Origin: Lytechinus pictus | Taxonomy: Eukaryota; Echinodermata; Echinoidea; Temnopleuroida; Toxopneustidae | Direction of reading: 5' to 3' | Assembly: GCF_037042905.1 (NCBI RefSeq) | Contig: NC_087251.1 | Span: 49,233,373-49,297,372 of the forward strand | DNA: 64,000 nt | Shown: positions 48,928 to 59,060 of the stretch, one piece after another | Numbering within the stretch: position 1 is the stretch's first letter | Layout: each line of letters starts with the position of its first letter | The notes under the pieces: model-generated | The model's input: only the letters and a program-made list of their open reading frames with translations | Told to the model about the DNA's origin: nothing | Databases searched by the model: none | Program-made: the position numbers and the translations under genes

Positions 48928-49740
48928 TATTCTATTCAATTCAATCTTTATTTCGCAAATAGGATAAAAATACAAGGAAACATCAAATAATGTGATTAGA
49001 TAATAAAAATCAATAATTGCGTGGCTTCCCATGAAGGTAATAAGAAACATGTGAGGCTCGCCAAAACATAGTAAAAACAAAACAACATTAATACAAAACA
49101 GAATATCATATCATTATAGTTAATAGTGTATATAAAAAGGAGAAAAAAAACACGAGTTGAGGGGGGTAGATACGTTACAAGTATGCATTGATATCATGTG
49201 TGAGAATTAATAATAATTTACTAGAAAATTTGAATACTGTTTTCTAAAAGAATATATAAATTGTGAATTAGTTATTATTTGGGGAATCTCATTCCATCGT
49301 TTGGGACCTACATAACTCAGCTTCGTGACTATAGACCTAATAGACCATAAATGAAATTTATTGGAAGAACGGGTATTATGGTTATGAACTTGATTATTGC
49401 ATTGAAAAAGATCTGAAAACTACATGGGTAACAACTACCTCTTCTTGAACTTATAGATAAATATTGTGAGTTCTCGCTTATTAAATAAAGGTGCGGATGG
49501 TGCTATTAGAATAGGTAATTATTCTTAAACATTTCTTTTGAATATTGAGTCCAATTTATATGAGGTTACATTGGTATTGCAATATTTTAAATAAGAGAAA
49601 ATCATGGAATGGTATAAAGTTATCAGATTTTTATGAAGCAAACTAAGCTTAAGTTTGTAAATTAAACCAGTATTCCTTAAAACATTTATCATATGGTACT
49701 TAAAACCCAAAATATCAAACTCAAAAACACCATTCTCATA
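48928..49740 (-). mobile_element. Non-LTR retrotransposon 3' fragment, antisense to Meis
   Basis: The minus strand at 49525-49710 encodes INVLRNTGLIYKLKLSLLHK then NLITLYHSMIFSYLKYCN, the RT C-terminal region of CR1/L2-like elements. After a frame break it resumes (about 49400-49200) with HNHNTRSSNKFHLWSIRS and then TKLSYVGPKRWNEIPQ, the HNTR...GP--WN-IP signature, followed by a stop. A 3' UTR runs to the AATAAAGATTGAATTGAATA end near 48930. Frameshifted, 5'-truncated and inactive. It is a different family from the fragment at 3886-4257. Confidence 0.85.
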
Positions 49741-50576
49741 AAATTCAGAACTTAAATATTAAATATGATAGTTTACAAAATGAAAATCTTAAATTTCACG
49801 ATTGTAAGTTTGTAAACTATCATACTTTTAATCAAACAGGATAGCTATGTTTTATTTTGTTCCTGTTTGGAATTAACTTCTAACCATAGTTTCTTGATTG
49901 GACCTTGTATTTGTAGTCACTTCTCCATGCTACTGTATTCAACCTGTTTTACTGTTATGTTAGCTCAGTTTGATATTAATTAGCCTTAATTAGCCTTGTG
50001 TAAGTTGTCATGCCCAGCAACATTCGTTTACCTTTGTATTAAAAGTGTTTTTATGCCAGCCATAATGTATGTGATAATCAGGTACTTTCAAACTCAAAAG
50101 TATGCTGAATGAAAATGTTGGCAATTTTTTTATATAAACCTAAATCGGATCTATTTGATTTAAATCAGATTTTTTTAAATTTCAATCTGATTTTTTCTAA
50201 CAATTTTTTTTTAACAAAGTGCAAACACCCAAAATATAACCCTTCACACTGACATCAATTTTAAAATTATGCATTTCACCACCAAAATTATTCTTAACTA
50301 TTTCATAATCAAATCCAGTCAAAATATAATTTATAGAAAATATTAAAGCCATAAAGAAGCTGACATTTTCTGCTGTGTCTAAAGTACATAACTGTCTTGG
50401 TACAGCTAATGCTGCAAACATGCAAAGTTGGTGCTCATTTTCAAAGCTCTTGGTATTTAATGAGGATCAGTTTATTTGGAAGAATTCCATGACTCAGAGA
50501 TTCAAGTTCTCCAAAGAGATATATTTTTAAAATTTTATTTTCAGGTCAAGGATTGAAGATCATACATGTTAAAGAA

Positions 50577-51395
50577 AACTGCATTTATCTTTTGTTTGTT
50601 TCAACCCCAAGTTGTTCTTTGAGCCACAGTTGGAACGACCGTTTCAAAGCATTGGCTTTCAAAGCTTTGACCGACTGCATTTATTTTTGTTTGTATCAAC
50701 CTTAAAGGAATGGACCGGGCTGAAAATATTCAGATCTAAATAAATAGAGTAAAATGATGAAAATTTCACCAAAATTGGATGACAAATAACAAAGTTATTG
50801 TATTTTAAAGTTTATCAGTATTTTGTGAAAACAGTTATATTTACATCGTCATGAATGTTCATTTGGTGGGTTGATGATGTCACATCCCCTCTTTCCTTTT
50901 TCTTATAACATGAAATCATAATTGTTTCATTTTTTTTTTATACATGTGTAAATAATGTGTCTCCATTATGATGAAATAAGTTGCGGCAATAAATAACTAA
51001 TGTACTTAATTAGTTGCCAATTCAATTGTTTTTAGTTCTTGGTAAATTCCTTTTTAATAAACCTAATTTCACATAATCATAATCAAAAGAACAAGTGGAG
51101 ATATGCCATCATAAGCCCAACTAACGGATATTCATGAAGACATGCCTAGAAATGTTTTACCGGAATAATCGAAAAGAAATCTTTAAAATTCAATAACTTT
51201 GTTATTTGTTATCCGATTTTGATCAAATTTCAGTATTTTACTCTGTGAATTTTACTTTATTTATTGATACATGTATCATAATTTCTCCAACCTGGACAAT
51301 TCCTTTAAGTTCTTCTTTGAGCCATAGTTGGAACTATTTGACTGTTTCAAAGCATTGGCTTGCAAAGTTTTGACAAACTTGCAAGTTGATTTAAA
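50577..51395. repeat. ~100-bp direct duplication, second copy split by a fold-back MITE
   Basis: Copy 1 (about 50577-50680) reads ACTGCATTTAT-TTTTGTTTGT, TTCAACCCCAAGTTGTTCTT, TGAGCCACAGTTGGAACGA and TTTCAAAGCATTGGCTTTCA. Copy 2 starts at about 50682 with ACTGCATTTATTTTTGTTTG TATCAACCTTAA. It is then interrupted by 50706-51304 and resumes TTAAGTTCTTCTTTGAGCCA, TAGTTGGAAC, TTTCAAAGCATTGGCTTGCA. Confidence 0.8.
50706..51304. mobile_element. Fold-back MITE with TTAA duplications, divergent copy
   Basis: Flanked by TTAA at 50702-50705 and 51305-51308. Ends AGGAATGGACCGGGCTG and CAACCTGGACAATTCCT. The arms pair through GATGAAAATTTCACCAAAAT, TGGATGACAAATAACAAAG, TTATTG-ATTTTAAAG and ATGAATGTTCAT-like segments. 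The empty site can be read in the neighbouring duplicate (CAACCCCAAGTTGTTC versus CAACC-TTAA-GTTCTTC), which confirms the insertion point. Confidence 0.88.
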
Positions 51396-52216
51396 TGATT
51401 TCGTTTACAATAAACTGGAAAACTAGTATTTTAGCAGCAGTTTTGATAAAATATGAAAACGGGTTCCCTTATACTACTGTGTCGGCCTATTTATTTGAAT
51501 ACAGGAACATGTAAAGGAATAGAAATGTTAAAATATCGGTGTATTGGGTAAGCAGGGACGTTGCCGATTTTTACTTTTATTGTACTCAATTCAAAATATT
51601 CACTTAAAAATGTACAAACATAAATCATTTTGGCAAAGGGCACTAAAATGTATAGTTGTTATGATTTAGTCATGTTAGTGCCCTTTGCCAAGAACATTCA
51701 TACATATTTTAAAATAAATGTACATGTACTTAATTACTGAACCTTTTTCAGTGAACTGGCTGAATGAAGCACAATCCTACTCAGAATGTCTGAACAGGCT
51801 TTTTCTAGTATAGGATCCATGGTTATAACCCATCCTGGCAAAAATCTATCATGTTGAGATTCAGCCTAATAAGTTCAGAGTTCCTTTACTTTCTTGAAAA
51901 CTGCCCTCTAAAACACTTTTGAATTTTGACATAAAGAAACAAGAAATTTGTTTTACTATTAACAAAGTCTACTCATACATACAAGTTGAGTAGGGGTCGC
52001 ATATAATGTAGGCTACATGTTCATCTTTGGTTTTGCAAGATTGACTTGATTTCATTGATTTGATTTCAATTGTTCTGAGTAGATATGAAGGATTTATTCC
52101 TGTTCTCATGATATAAAGTTGGTAAAATCTTTTTCTTTTTAATTTAAAAAGTAAAACTGCCACAAACAATAAAAAATCCCAAATAATTTGTACATGTTTC
52201 ACTGGAAATGATTTAA

Positions 52217-52974
52217 AGGAAAAGTCATGCACCCCAACAAAAAGCTGCTTTGAATAGTAAGAGAAAATCAGACAAGCATAACGCTGAAAATTTCATCAAA
52301 ATCCGATCTAAAAGAAGAAAGTAATGACGATTAAAATTTTTGCTTAATTTCACAAAACCGTGGTTATATGCAAATCCTTGTCGGTATGCAAATTATGGCG
52401 ATGACATCACTCATTTTTTTGTTGTATTTTATTATGTGAAATATGAAATATTTTTATGAAAAAAAATCATTCCTCCCTGACCATGTGGGATTACATTGTT
52501 TTAACATTTAGTAGTTCAAACAAGAGGGTCCTATTTGTTAAATTCGTAAAAATTGAAATGTTGTATAATTAAAACAGTAAAAATGCAAAAGCAATAGTGA
52601 GTGAGTGACATCATCGACTCTCTAATTTTCATATCACTGAATTGTCATTATAACTGGGGGCCGTTTCATAAAGCTGTTCACAAGTTAAGAGCGACTTAAA
52701 GAACGACTGGTGAACACTTCTTACGCGATAAACCATCGCCAATGTATATACAATTTACCACAAGAAAGGATCTCAAATCGTTCTTAAAGTCGCTCTTAAC
52801 TTACGAACAGCTTTATAAAACACCCATCTGTTTTGTGAAAAATAAGCGAAACTTTAAAATGTTATCATAAACTATTTTACATCCGATTTTGATGTAGTTT
52901 CCAGCGTTATTCTTGTTTGATTTTTCTCTATGTTTATTCAATTAAACTCTTTTTTTCTGGGGTGGATATGACCT
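52217..52974. mobile_element. Fold-back MITE with TTAA duplications, interrupted copy
   Basis: TTAA at 52213-52216 and 52975-52978. Ends AGGAAAAGTCATGCACCCCA and GGGGTGGATATGACCT. The arms share TTTCATCAAAATCCGATCTA-like and TTACATCCGATTTTGATG segments with 34391-34983. A second MITE (about 52656-52826) is inserted in the right arm. Confidence 0.85.
52656..52826. mobile_element. MITE of the GTTTCATAAAGCTG family, nested
   Basis: GGGGGCCGTTTCATAAAGCT ... AGCTTTATAAAACACCC, with inner inverted pair AAGTTAAGAGCGACTTAAAG / CTTAAAGTCGCTCTTAACTT. The surrounding fold-back arm resumes with CTGTTTTGTGAAAAATAAGC, which in other copies follows CATATCA directly. Confidence 0.85.
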
Positions 52975-52989
52975 TTAAATCAATGATTT

Positions 52990-53065
52990 GAAAAAAATGA
53001 TCACAGTGATTTAAATCGCGATTTAAATCGCGATTAAAATCAACGTGATTTAAATCAGCCAATCC
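52990..53065. repeat. Iterated GATTTAAATC palindromes
   Basis: GTGATTTAAATCGCGATTTA, AATCGCGATTAAAATC and GTGATTTAAATCAG in succession. A related TTGATTTAAATCAGATTTTT lies at about 50155-50175. Together they could be the two ends of an element that was later invaded by the fold-back MITEs, but the arms are short and imperfect. Confidence 0.5.
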
Positions 53066-53340
53066 TGCTGAATGAACTGAATATGAAAACAATTAGCTTT
53101 GTCAACACATGCAATGTCGATGCCAAAGATGTGAAAGTTGCATATTGGTATGCCCGGGAGCTATATGCCTTGATGCTTTACTCATTAGTGCAAACTGCTT
53201 ACATGTACTATGCCCCATTGCTTTGAAGGATAATTATTTTGTTTCAAAATATTAATTTGTTGGATTTGAATTGTGGAAAGTAGGTAATTTTTTGTTGTTG
53301 TCTGTTAAATATGTGCTTACCAGTTATATTGGCTGTAGTG

Positions 53341-53620
53341 CACTAGCGTACCTACGGGGGGGGGGCAATCTGCCCCCCCTGACGAGCCACAACCCATACA
53401 AAAGACATATCCCTGCCCCCCCTGACGAGCTTGAAAGACCTTTATTGCCCCCCCCCCTGACAAACTTGAAGGCCTTTTTTTTTTTTGCATGTCAATATTT
53501 TTTCTGGTACGAAAACCTTTATTTTCGATTGAGGACCTTTTCTTTCTTTTTTTTTTTGCTTGTCAAATTTTTTGGCGGGCAAATTTTCCCCTCCTGTGGA
53601 AAATCCTAGGTACGCCACTG
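53341..53620. mobile_element. hAT-type MITE with perfect 8-bp target duplication (CTGTAGTG)
   Basis: CTGTAGTG occurs at 53333-53340 and again at 53621-53628. The ends CACTAGCGTACCTACG and CCTAGGTACGCCACTG are inverted repeats (13 of 16 positions). The interior has a G run, repeated CCCCCCCTGACGAGC/CTTGAA segments and T runs. The 280-bp element is non-coding. The overlapping frames on both strands are not genes. Confidence 0.92.
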
Positions 53621-53660
53621 CTGTAGTGTATGCTACTTCTTCTAAAAAAAAAATGCATTT

Positions 53661-53859
53661 CATAGGCGGATCCAGGGTGGGCCCGAGGTGTCCGGTGTGA
53701 TGATGAACAGTGTATATTTCAGGGGCCGTGGAAATGGTTTTCAAAGTAGGGGGGGGGCTGATGACGCAAAAAATCACAATCATATGGTCATTTTTACGAT
53801 TATGTACACGGCTTTGAAAGTGGGGTCACCCCCCCCCCCCCGCTTCCGCGGCCCCTGTA
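53661..53859. mobile_element. G-run MITE(s) with CAGGGGCCG-GGAA ends
   Basis: CAGGGGCCGTGGAA (53721) faces TTCCGCGGCCCCTG (ending 53859), with G and C runs just inside each end. A TAGGCGGATCCAGGG segment at 53663 looks like one end of another, truncated, hAT-like element. No clean 8-bp duplication is visible. Confidence 0.6.
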
Positions 53860-53972
53860 TTTCATGTGCAATGGGGATGTCTGAATCTCATCTGTAAATG
53901 AAATATATATAATTTATCTTTATTTGATATTAGCCATAAAACAAAACATCAAAACATTCACAATAGGCTTAA

Positions 53973-54549
53973 TGAAGAAGGAAACATTGAAGAATCATAG
54001 AGAAAGATCAGACAAGCACAATGCTGAAAATTTCATCAAAATCGGATGTAAAATAAGAAAGTTATGACATTTCCAAGTTTCGCTTATTTTTAACAAAATA
54101 GTTATATGAACGAGCCAGTTACATCCAAATGAGAGAGTCGATGATGTCACTCACTCAATATTTCTTTTGTTTTTTATTGTTTGAATAACACAATATTTCA
54201 ATTTTTACGAATTTGATGATTAGGACCTCTTTGCCTGAAGCATAAAATGTTAAACGTGTTCAGGGAGGAATGAAACTTCATTTCACCATGACAATGACAA
54301 GAAAATAAAAATATTTCACATTTCATATAATAAAATACAAAAGAAATAGTGAGTGAGTGATGTCATCAGTTCCCTCATTTGCATACCGACCGAGATGTGC
54401 ATATCAAACTGTTTTGTGAAATGAAGCGAAACTTTTAAATGTCATAACTTTCTTATTTTACATCCGATTTTGATGAAATTTTCAGTGTTATGCTTGTTGA
54501 ATTTTTCTCTTTTTATTCAAATCAAGTTTTGTTGGGGTGGACTTATCCT
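53973..54549. mobile_element. Fold-back MITE with TTAA end, copy with decayed left terminus
   Basis: The right end GGGGTGGACTTATCCT is followed by TTAA (54550-54553). The arms share AATGCTGAAAATTTCATCAA, AATCGGATGTAAAATAAGAA, AGTTATGACATTT, GATGATGTCACTCACTCA and ATTTCTTTTGTTTTTTATTG with the other copies. The left end is eroded; a TTAA at 53969-53972 may be its original flank. Confidence 0.8.
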
Positions 54550-54597
54550 TTAATCAATCAGTTCCATTATATTGTAGAAATGATAAAGATACACGTA

Positions 54598-54966
54598 TAT
54601 GATGATAAATAACATTAAAAAAAACAGGACATTGGAGGAAAGGAAGAAGAATGAGAGAGCAAATGAAATAAAAATGAAAATAAAATTAGAAAAAATAAGA
54701 AAGGAGGAGGAAGGGAAAGAATGAAAGAAAGAAAGAGAGAGAGAGAGAAAGAGATAAAAATGAAAAAAAAGGAAGGAAAAAATGAATGAATGAAAGAAAG
54801 AAAAAGGAAGAAAGGAAAGAAAGGAAGATATAAAGAGAAAAAGAAGAGAGAAAAAAGAAAGAAAACAAAAGAGAAGAAAAGAGGAAAAGAAAAAAAAATC
54901 AAGAAGAATGAAAAGAGGAAAAAAGAAAAAAAGGAAAGAAAGGAAGAGAAAGAGAGAAAAAGACAA
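54598..54966. repeat. 370-bp homopurine tract (GA/A-rich)
   Basis: Nearly all A and G on the + strand with GAAA/GGAA units, immediately downstream of a fold-back MITE. It gives Phe/Leu/Ser-rich frames on the minus strand and Lys/Glu/Arg-rich frames on the plus strand, neither a gene. Mirror-symmetric purine tracts can form triplex DNA. Confidence 0.9.
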
Positions 54967-55242
54967 GGTTTATTCCATGTCACTTGTAAAAGACCCGGGG
55001 GGTGATCAGGGCATCTTCTACACATTCATATACTGTATTAGTTCCATACACGTTCCTTGCTGTAACAAAAAATGTTTCAAAACATGCCCTATGCTATTAT
55101 AACCATGAGCTATTACAGACTTTGGTATCATCATGGACCTATCATCCAAACCATTCCATCTCCTGACTACTCAAGTACATTCATATATGTATCTATGCAT
55201 GTATATGGATCCTATGTGTATGTAGCAAGCCCCAAAAGTAAA

Positions 55243-55795
55243 TACCCTTTTTACACACGCTAAAATTTCCTTAACCCCGTACTATAGGTGGGGCTAAATT
55301 GCCATTTAGCCCCACCTATAGTACGGGGTTAAGCTTAGCCCACTTTCTTTTTACACAGCATTTTTGCAAAGTGGGCTAACCCCACCTTTAGTACGGGATT
55401 ATTTGGCCCTGCAAAAAAGCAGGGTTATCCCAGCAATTGCGGTGCTAAGAGCGATAGTACGGGGTTAAGATCGCTAGTGTAAAACGAAAGTGGGCTAAGC
55501 TTAACCCCGTACTATAGGTGGGGCTAAATGGCAATTTGGCCCCACCTATAGTACGGGGTTAAGGAAATTGTAGCGTGTGTAAAATGGTACTAGTGAAGTA
55601 CTTGTACTACGAATGATCGACAAAAACCACTAGTCCGGGGTTAGCGAGTTTCGTGTGTGAAAAGCAAGCATTCCTTATCCGGGGTTAGCAATAACAATTT
55701 GGCATGTGTAAAAAGGAAAAAAAATAGTACGGGGTTAAGGATAGTACGGGGTTAGCGATAGTCCGGGGTTAAGAAAATCCTGTGTAAAAAGGGTA
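55243..55795. mobile_element. 553-bp MITE built from iterated TAGTACGGGGTTA motifs
   Basis: Perfect 14-bp ends TACCCTTTTTACAC (55243) and GTGTAAAAAGGGTA (ending 55795). The interior repeats (C)TA-TAGTACGGGGTTAA or its variant TAGTCCGGGGTTA at least ten times in both orientations. It includes two long palindromes (about 55274-55332 and 55503-55561) in which the motif faces its own complement across AAATTGCCATTT or AAATGGCAATTT. Sub-terminal pieces TTTTTACACACGCTA / TAGCGTGTGTAAAA recur internally, so the element is itself composite. Non-coding. Confidence 0.85.
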
Positions 55796-55980
55796 AAAGA
55801 GGAGTATACCCTATTTGTTTAAATTCCACAAGATAAGAAATGGTCAGAACAGCTGGATCCTAATCCCTCTCTTGCCCCTACTTCCACAAATCTGCTGTCA
55901 ATCATGGTATCTACTGGCAACGGAGGGTTTCAGCAAGCTCCGCCTTGTGTACACGTTTCGTGTACATTGGTCAAACATGT

Positions 55981-56046
55981 TGTAGACCCAGATCTGCAGG
56001 CTCCTTGAATCAGCTGTGATACACATACTGCAGATGTGGGTCTACA
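55981..56046 (+). ncRNA. Possible stem-loop (19-bp stem, one mismatch)
   Basis: TGTAGACCCAGATCTGCAG (55981-55999) pairs with CTGCAGATGTGGGTCTACA (56028-56046), 18 of 19 positions, around a 28-base loop. The size and pairing would suit a small hairpin RNA. I recognise no known miRNA, and a remnant of an inverted-repeat transposon is equally possible. Confidence 0.25.
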
Positions 56047-58789
56047 GTTGTAGACTAGTCAAAGTGCATCATTCATGAGTGCTGTTCTATTCATACTGCT
56101 ATGTCATGCAGAAAATTGGAAGTCTGGGTATCACAGTACCAAAGAATGTAGCATATGAAGTCACATTTACATTGAAGAGAAGATGACATGATATTTAGAA
56201 GGTATTTGGATACAAATGCATCGTATGGTGGTTGGCAGTGCCATTAGTGGTTGAGCCACTCCTATGTTTTATTTTTAGTGTGACTGGGTTAAAATGTGCA
56301 ATTTAATGTCTGATATGTCAGTCATATTCTGATGATATTCATGGGTGCTATAAGTCAGTGGAGGAATGAATGAGAAAGTTGATGTGCATGGTATTCCCAA
56401 ACCGACGGAGGCCAAAAGTCACCTTTCTGGCGGATGTCACAAACAATTATGCATTTTTTATCCCTGGCATGAGACCCGGAGTAGTCGAAATGAGCGAAAA
56501 TTATGACTCTCTGCATACGCTGCGCCTAATTTGCATTGAGGACGTCTTCAAGAAAATGCCATAACTCATAACCCCAATCTGAGACCCTTCCATGCATCTT
56601 CTTGCCACAGTTGTTTTGCCTGTTTAGGTTTTTTTTCTTTTTTACCTGGCTACATGTATTCCTCTATGGTTTCAATTTCCCGGCCCACTGCTGCATTGCC
56701 CCAGGCAACATGGCTCCCAACTCCGCTCTGATCCCATCGTCTTTTTTCTCCCATACTTCCTTCTTATCTTTTTTCTTCTCGTCCACTTTAGATCTTTGAG
56801 AGTATCTTCCTCTTTACCTTCTTCTTTTTCTTTCAATTCTACCTTGCCCATCCTGAAGAAAATTGAAGCAAGCTCTGCCTTATTAGATTTAGAAAGCTAA
56901 GCAGTGTCTTGGCTCATTTTGACGATGGAAGATGGGCCAATTTCGCAGCGGCATAAATTAGTGGAAAACCACAAGAGGAGGCATGTTCGTAGCTCAACAA
57001 AATGAAGCCCCAAATCTCCCCACCCCCCCTGCCTCCCTTTCCTCATCTTGCCTTAGAAGTCGTCTCGTTTTTTTTTTTTTTTATATGAGCGCGCTGTCCA
57101 TAGTATAGGTGAAGAACTCAACGTCCCAGTAAATATGTGCAATTGAGACGTTTATTAGGCAATTTGCTTTGGATGCGCCTGGTAAATATCAGTTGCAACA
57201 TGTATTCATTGGTGAAATCTGTTGACTGGTGCATGCCTCTATGAAGGGCAGGAGTGAACAAAAAAAAAGGAGAAAGGCCATATTTTCATCATGGGTCCAT
57301 TTTGCTTTCAATTCAGTTCAATCAAACTTTATGGTTTTAAAAGCAAAATATCAAGCTGTTATCATTGAACTGATATAATATGTAAAGTTTCCATCCAAGT
57401 ACATGTACATCTATTCTAGGCTATGTATTTAGTGTTGGGATTTGAAAGGACATTAAAAGAAGTCTACATTTAGGAATTTAGACATTTACATCTACAAACT
57501 TCTAGATGAAACATATAGATTTTTTTTTAATAACTTGGATTAAACAAGACCTGAAATTAATTCATTGTCATCACTTTAACTGTATTAAGTTCTGCAATCA
57601 TTTATTATCTATTCAAATAAATCAGTAGCATTTATCATTTCAAGTTTTCCTTTAATACTTGAAATTGACTTAAAAGGGAATATTTCTTTGGGAATGGGAG
57701 GGAATAGAAAAAGAAAAGGAAATGCTTCTGTATGAATAAGGAAGTAATATTTCACCTCCATTATATATTATGGAAACATTATTTTATGTGACTCTGAAAG
57801 CGAAAGCCCTTGATCATTTTCAATGAGGTGATTGTAGTTGTGAGAGTATAGGACTACCCATTTACCATAAAAGAATGATTTTTTCTCTCCTCCGGAACAA
57901 CAGAATTGACTGGTTTCAAGAAATCAGTCAGTGTATTGTTCTAACTTTTAAAAGATGATTGTACCCCTTGAATATCTTTGGAAAATGGAGCAAAATGAAA
58001 GTATCATTCAAGTGCTTTTAGGGTTATGAATCTATTATCCAAAAAATGAACAGATAGCAAATACTTATTAAGTGGATGGCAACGGGATTATCATGTGATT
58101 TTTCTGTTAAATGTTTAAGAAATAAAAGCTTAAGAATTGTTATCCTTAACACTTGAAACTAAAAATCTCAAAAATCTTAATGTCAAGTGATTCAACTTAA
58201 TTTCTCTTTCATTTTCCATTGACTCATAATTTGTTTATATTTTCTTTAGCAAATTAGGCAAAGAAAATTTCTCTACTAAGATTGATGAATATTGAAAGCT
58301 GGATTTTCCATTCTCCTATCTTTGATGTGATCTTTGACTAGCAATATTCAATGATTCGCCCTCAGTTTTATTGATTTACAATCTTTTTAACAAGACTAGA
58401 AATCATGCCCAGAGTGGTAAGACAAGAAAATGTCTGTTAATTATAACTTCCTTGAATTGTAAATATTGTTGATAATAATAATTTGAAAATGCAAGAAGTA
58501 GCCATTCTTTCCCTTGTATTATAATACAATTACACTACTGTAGTATATTTATTTCATTTAATGTTTTTTATTTGAAGGACCAGTATCTTTGCTTTGCAAA
58601 TAAAAGCATATAACATTTGCTCACGACAATATGGACTAATAATTATCCCCTATACCCAATGTGGACAACTCACTATATCTGTCATTAGTGTACTATATTA
58701 TATTCTCCTCCCTTCAAATCAAGCCAGCCTTTCTTTTTTCATCCCACTTTCGTGCTTTCCATCCTCTCTCGCACGCTCTCAAGTAAAAT

Positions 58790-59060
58790 GGCCAGTGCAT
58801 GAGTTTTCTGTTTGAAAAATATCTGTTATCGGTGAGCAGGTCAACATGTAATTATTGGCAGGTAGAAAAGCGTAATCATCTTCTGATCAAATCCCCCTCC
58901 GATGCAGAATTTAATTTATTCCGCTCCAATATTGTCTTCTGTTCATCATCTTCTTTTCTTCTTTGGTTCTGCTTGCTCACTTTGAATGAATGCTCTGCTG
59001 TCACTCCGAGATCTTCCCGTCTGTCGTCGTGACAGCGACAGAGATGTGAGTGATTTTTAT
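58790..59060. promoter_or_regulatory. Mixed-composition island, enhancer candidate
   Basis: Non-repetitive block including AAGCGTAATCATCTTCTGAT, CAAATCCCCCTCCGATGCAG and AATTTAATTTATTCCGCTCC, with homeodomain-like TAAT motifs. It stands out from flanking AT-rich intron. No gene signature on either strand. Confidence 0.22.

Noticed and set aside
54550..55025. Phe/Ser/Leu-rich membrane-like protein on the minus strand
   Set aside because: It is the complement of a homopurine tract; the hydrophobic composition comes from TTT/TTC/CTT codons only.
56370..56564. 64-codon frame in a complex-sequence block as a small protein
   Set aside because: Too short, no motif and no start or splice context; at most a conserved non-coding block.
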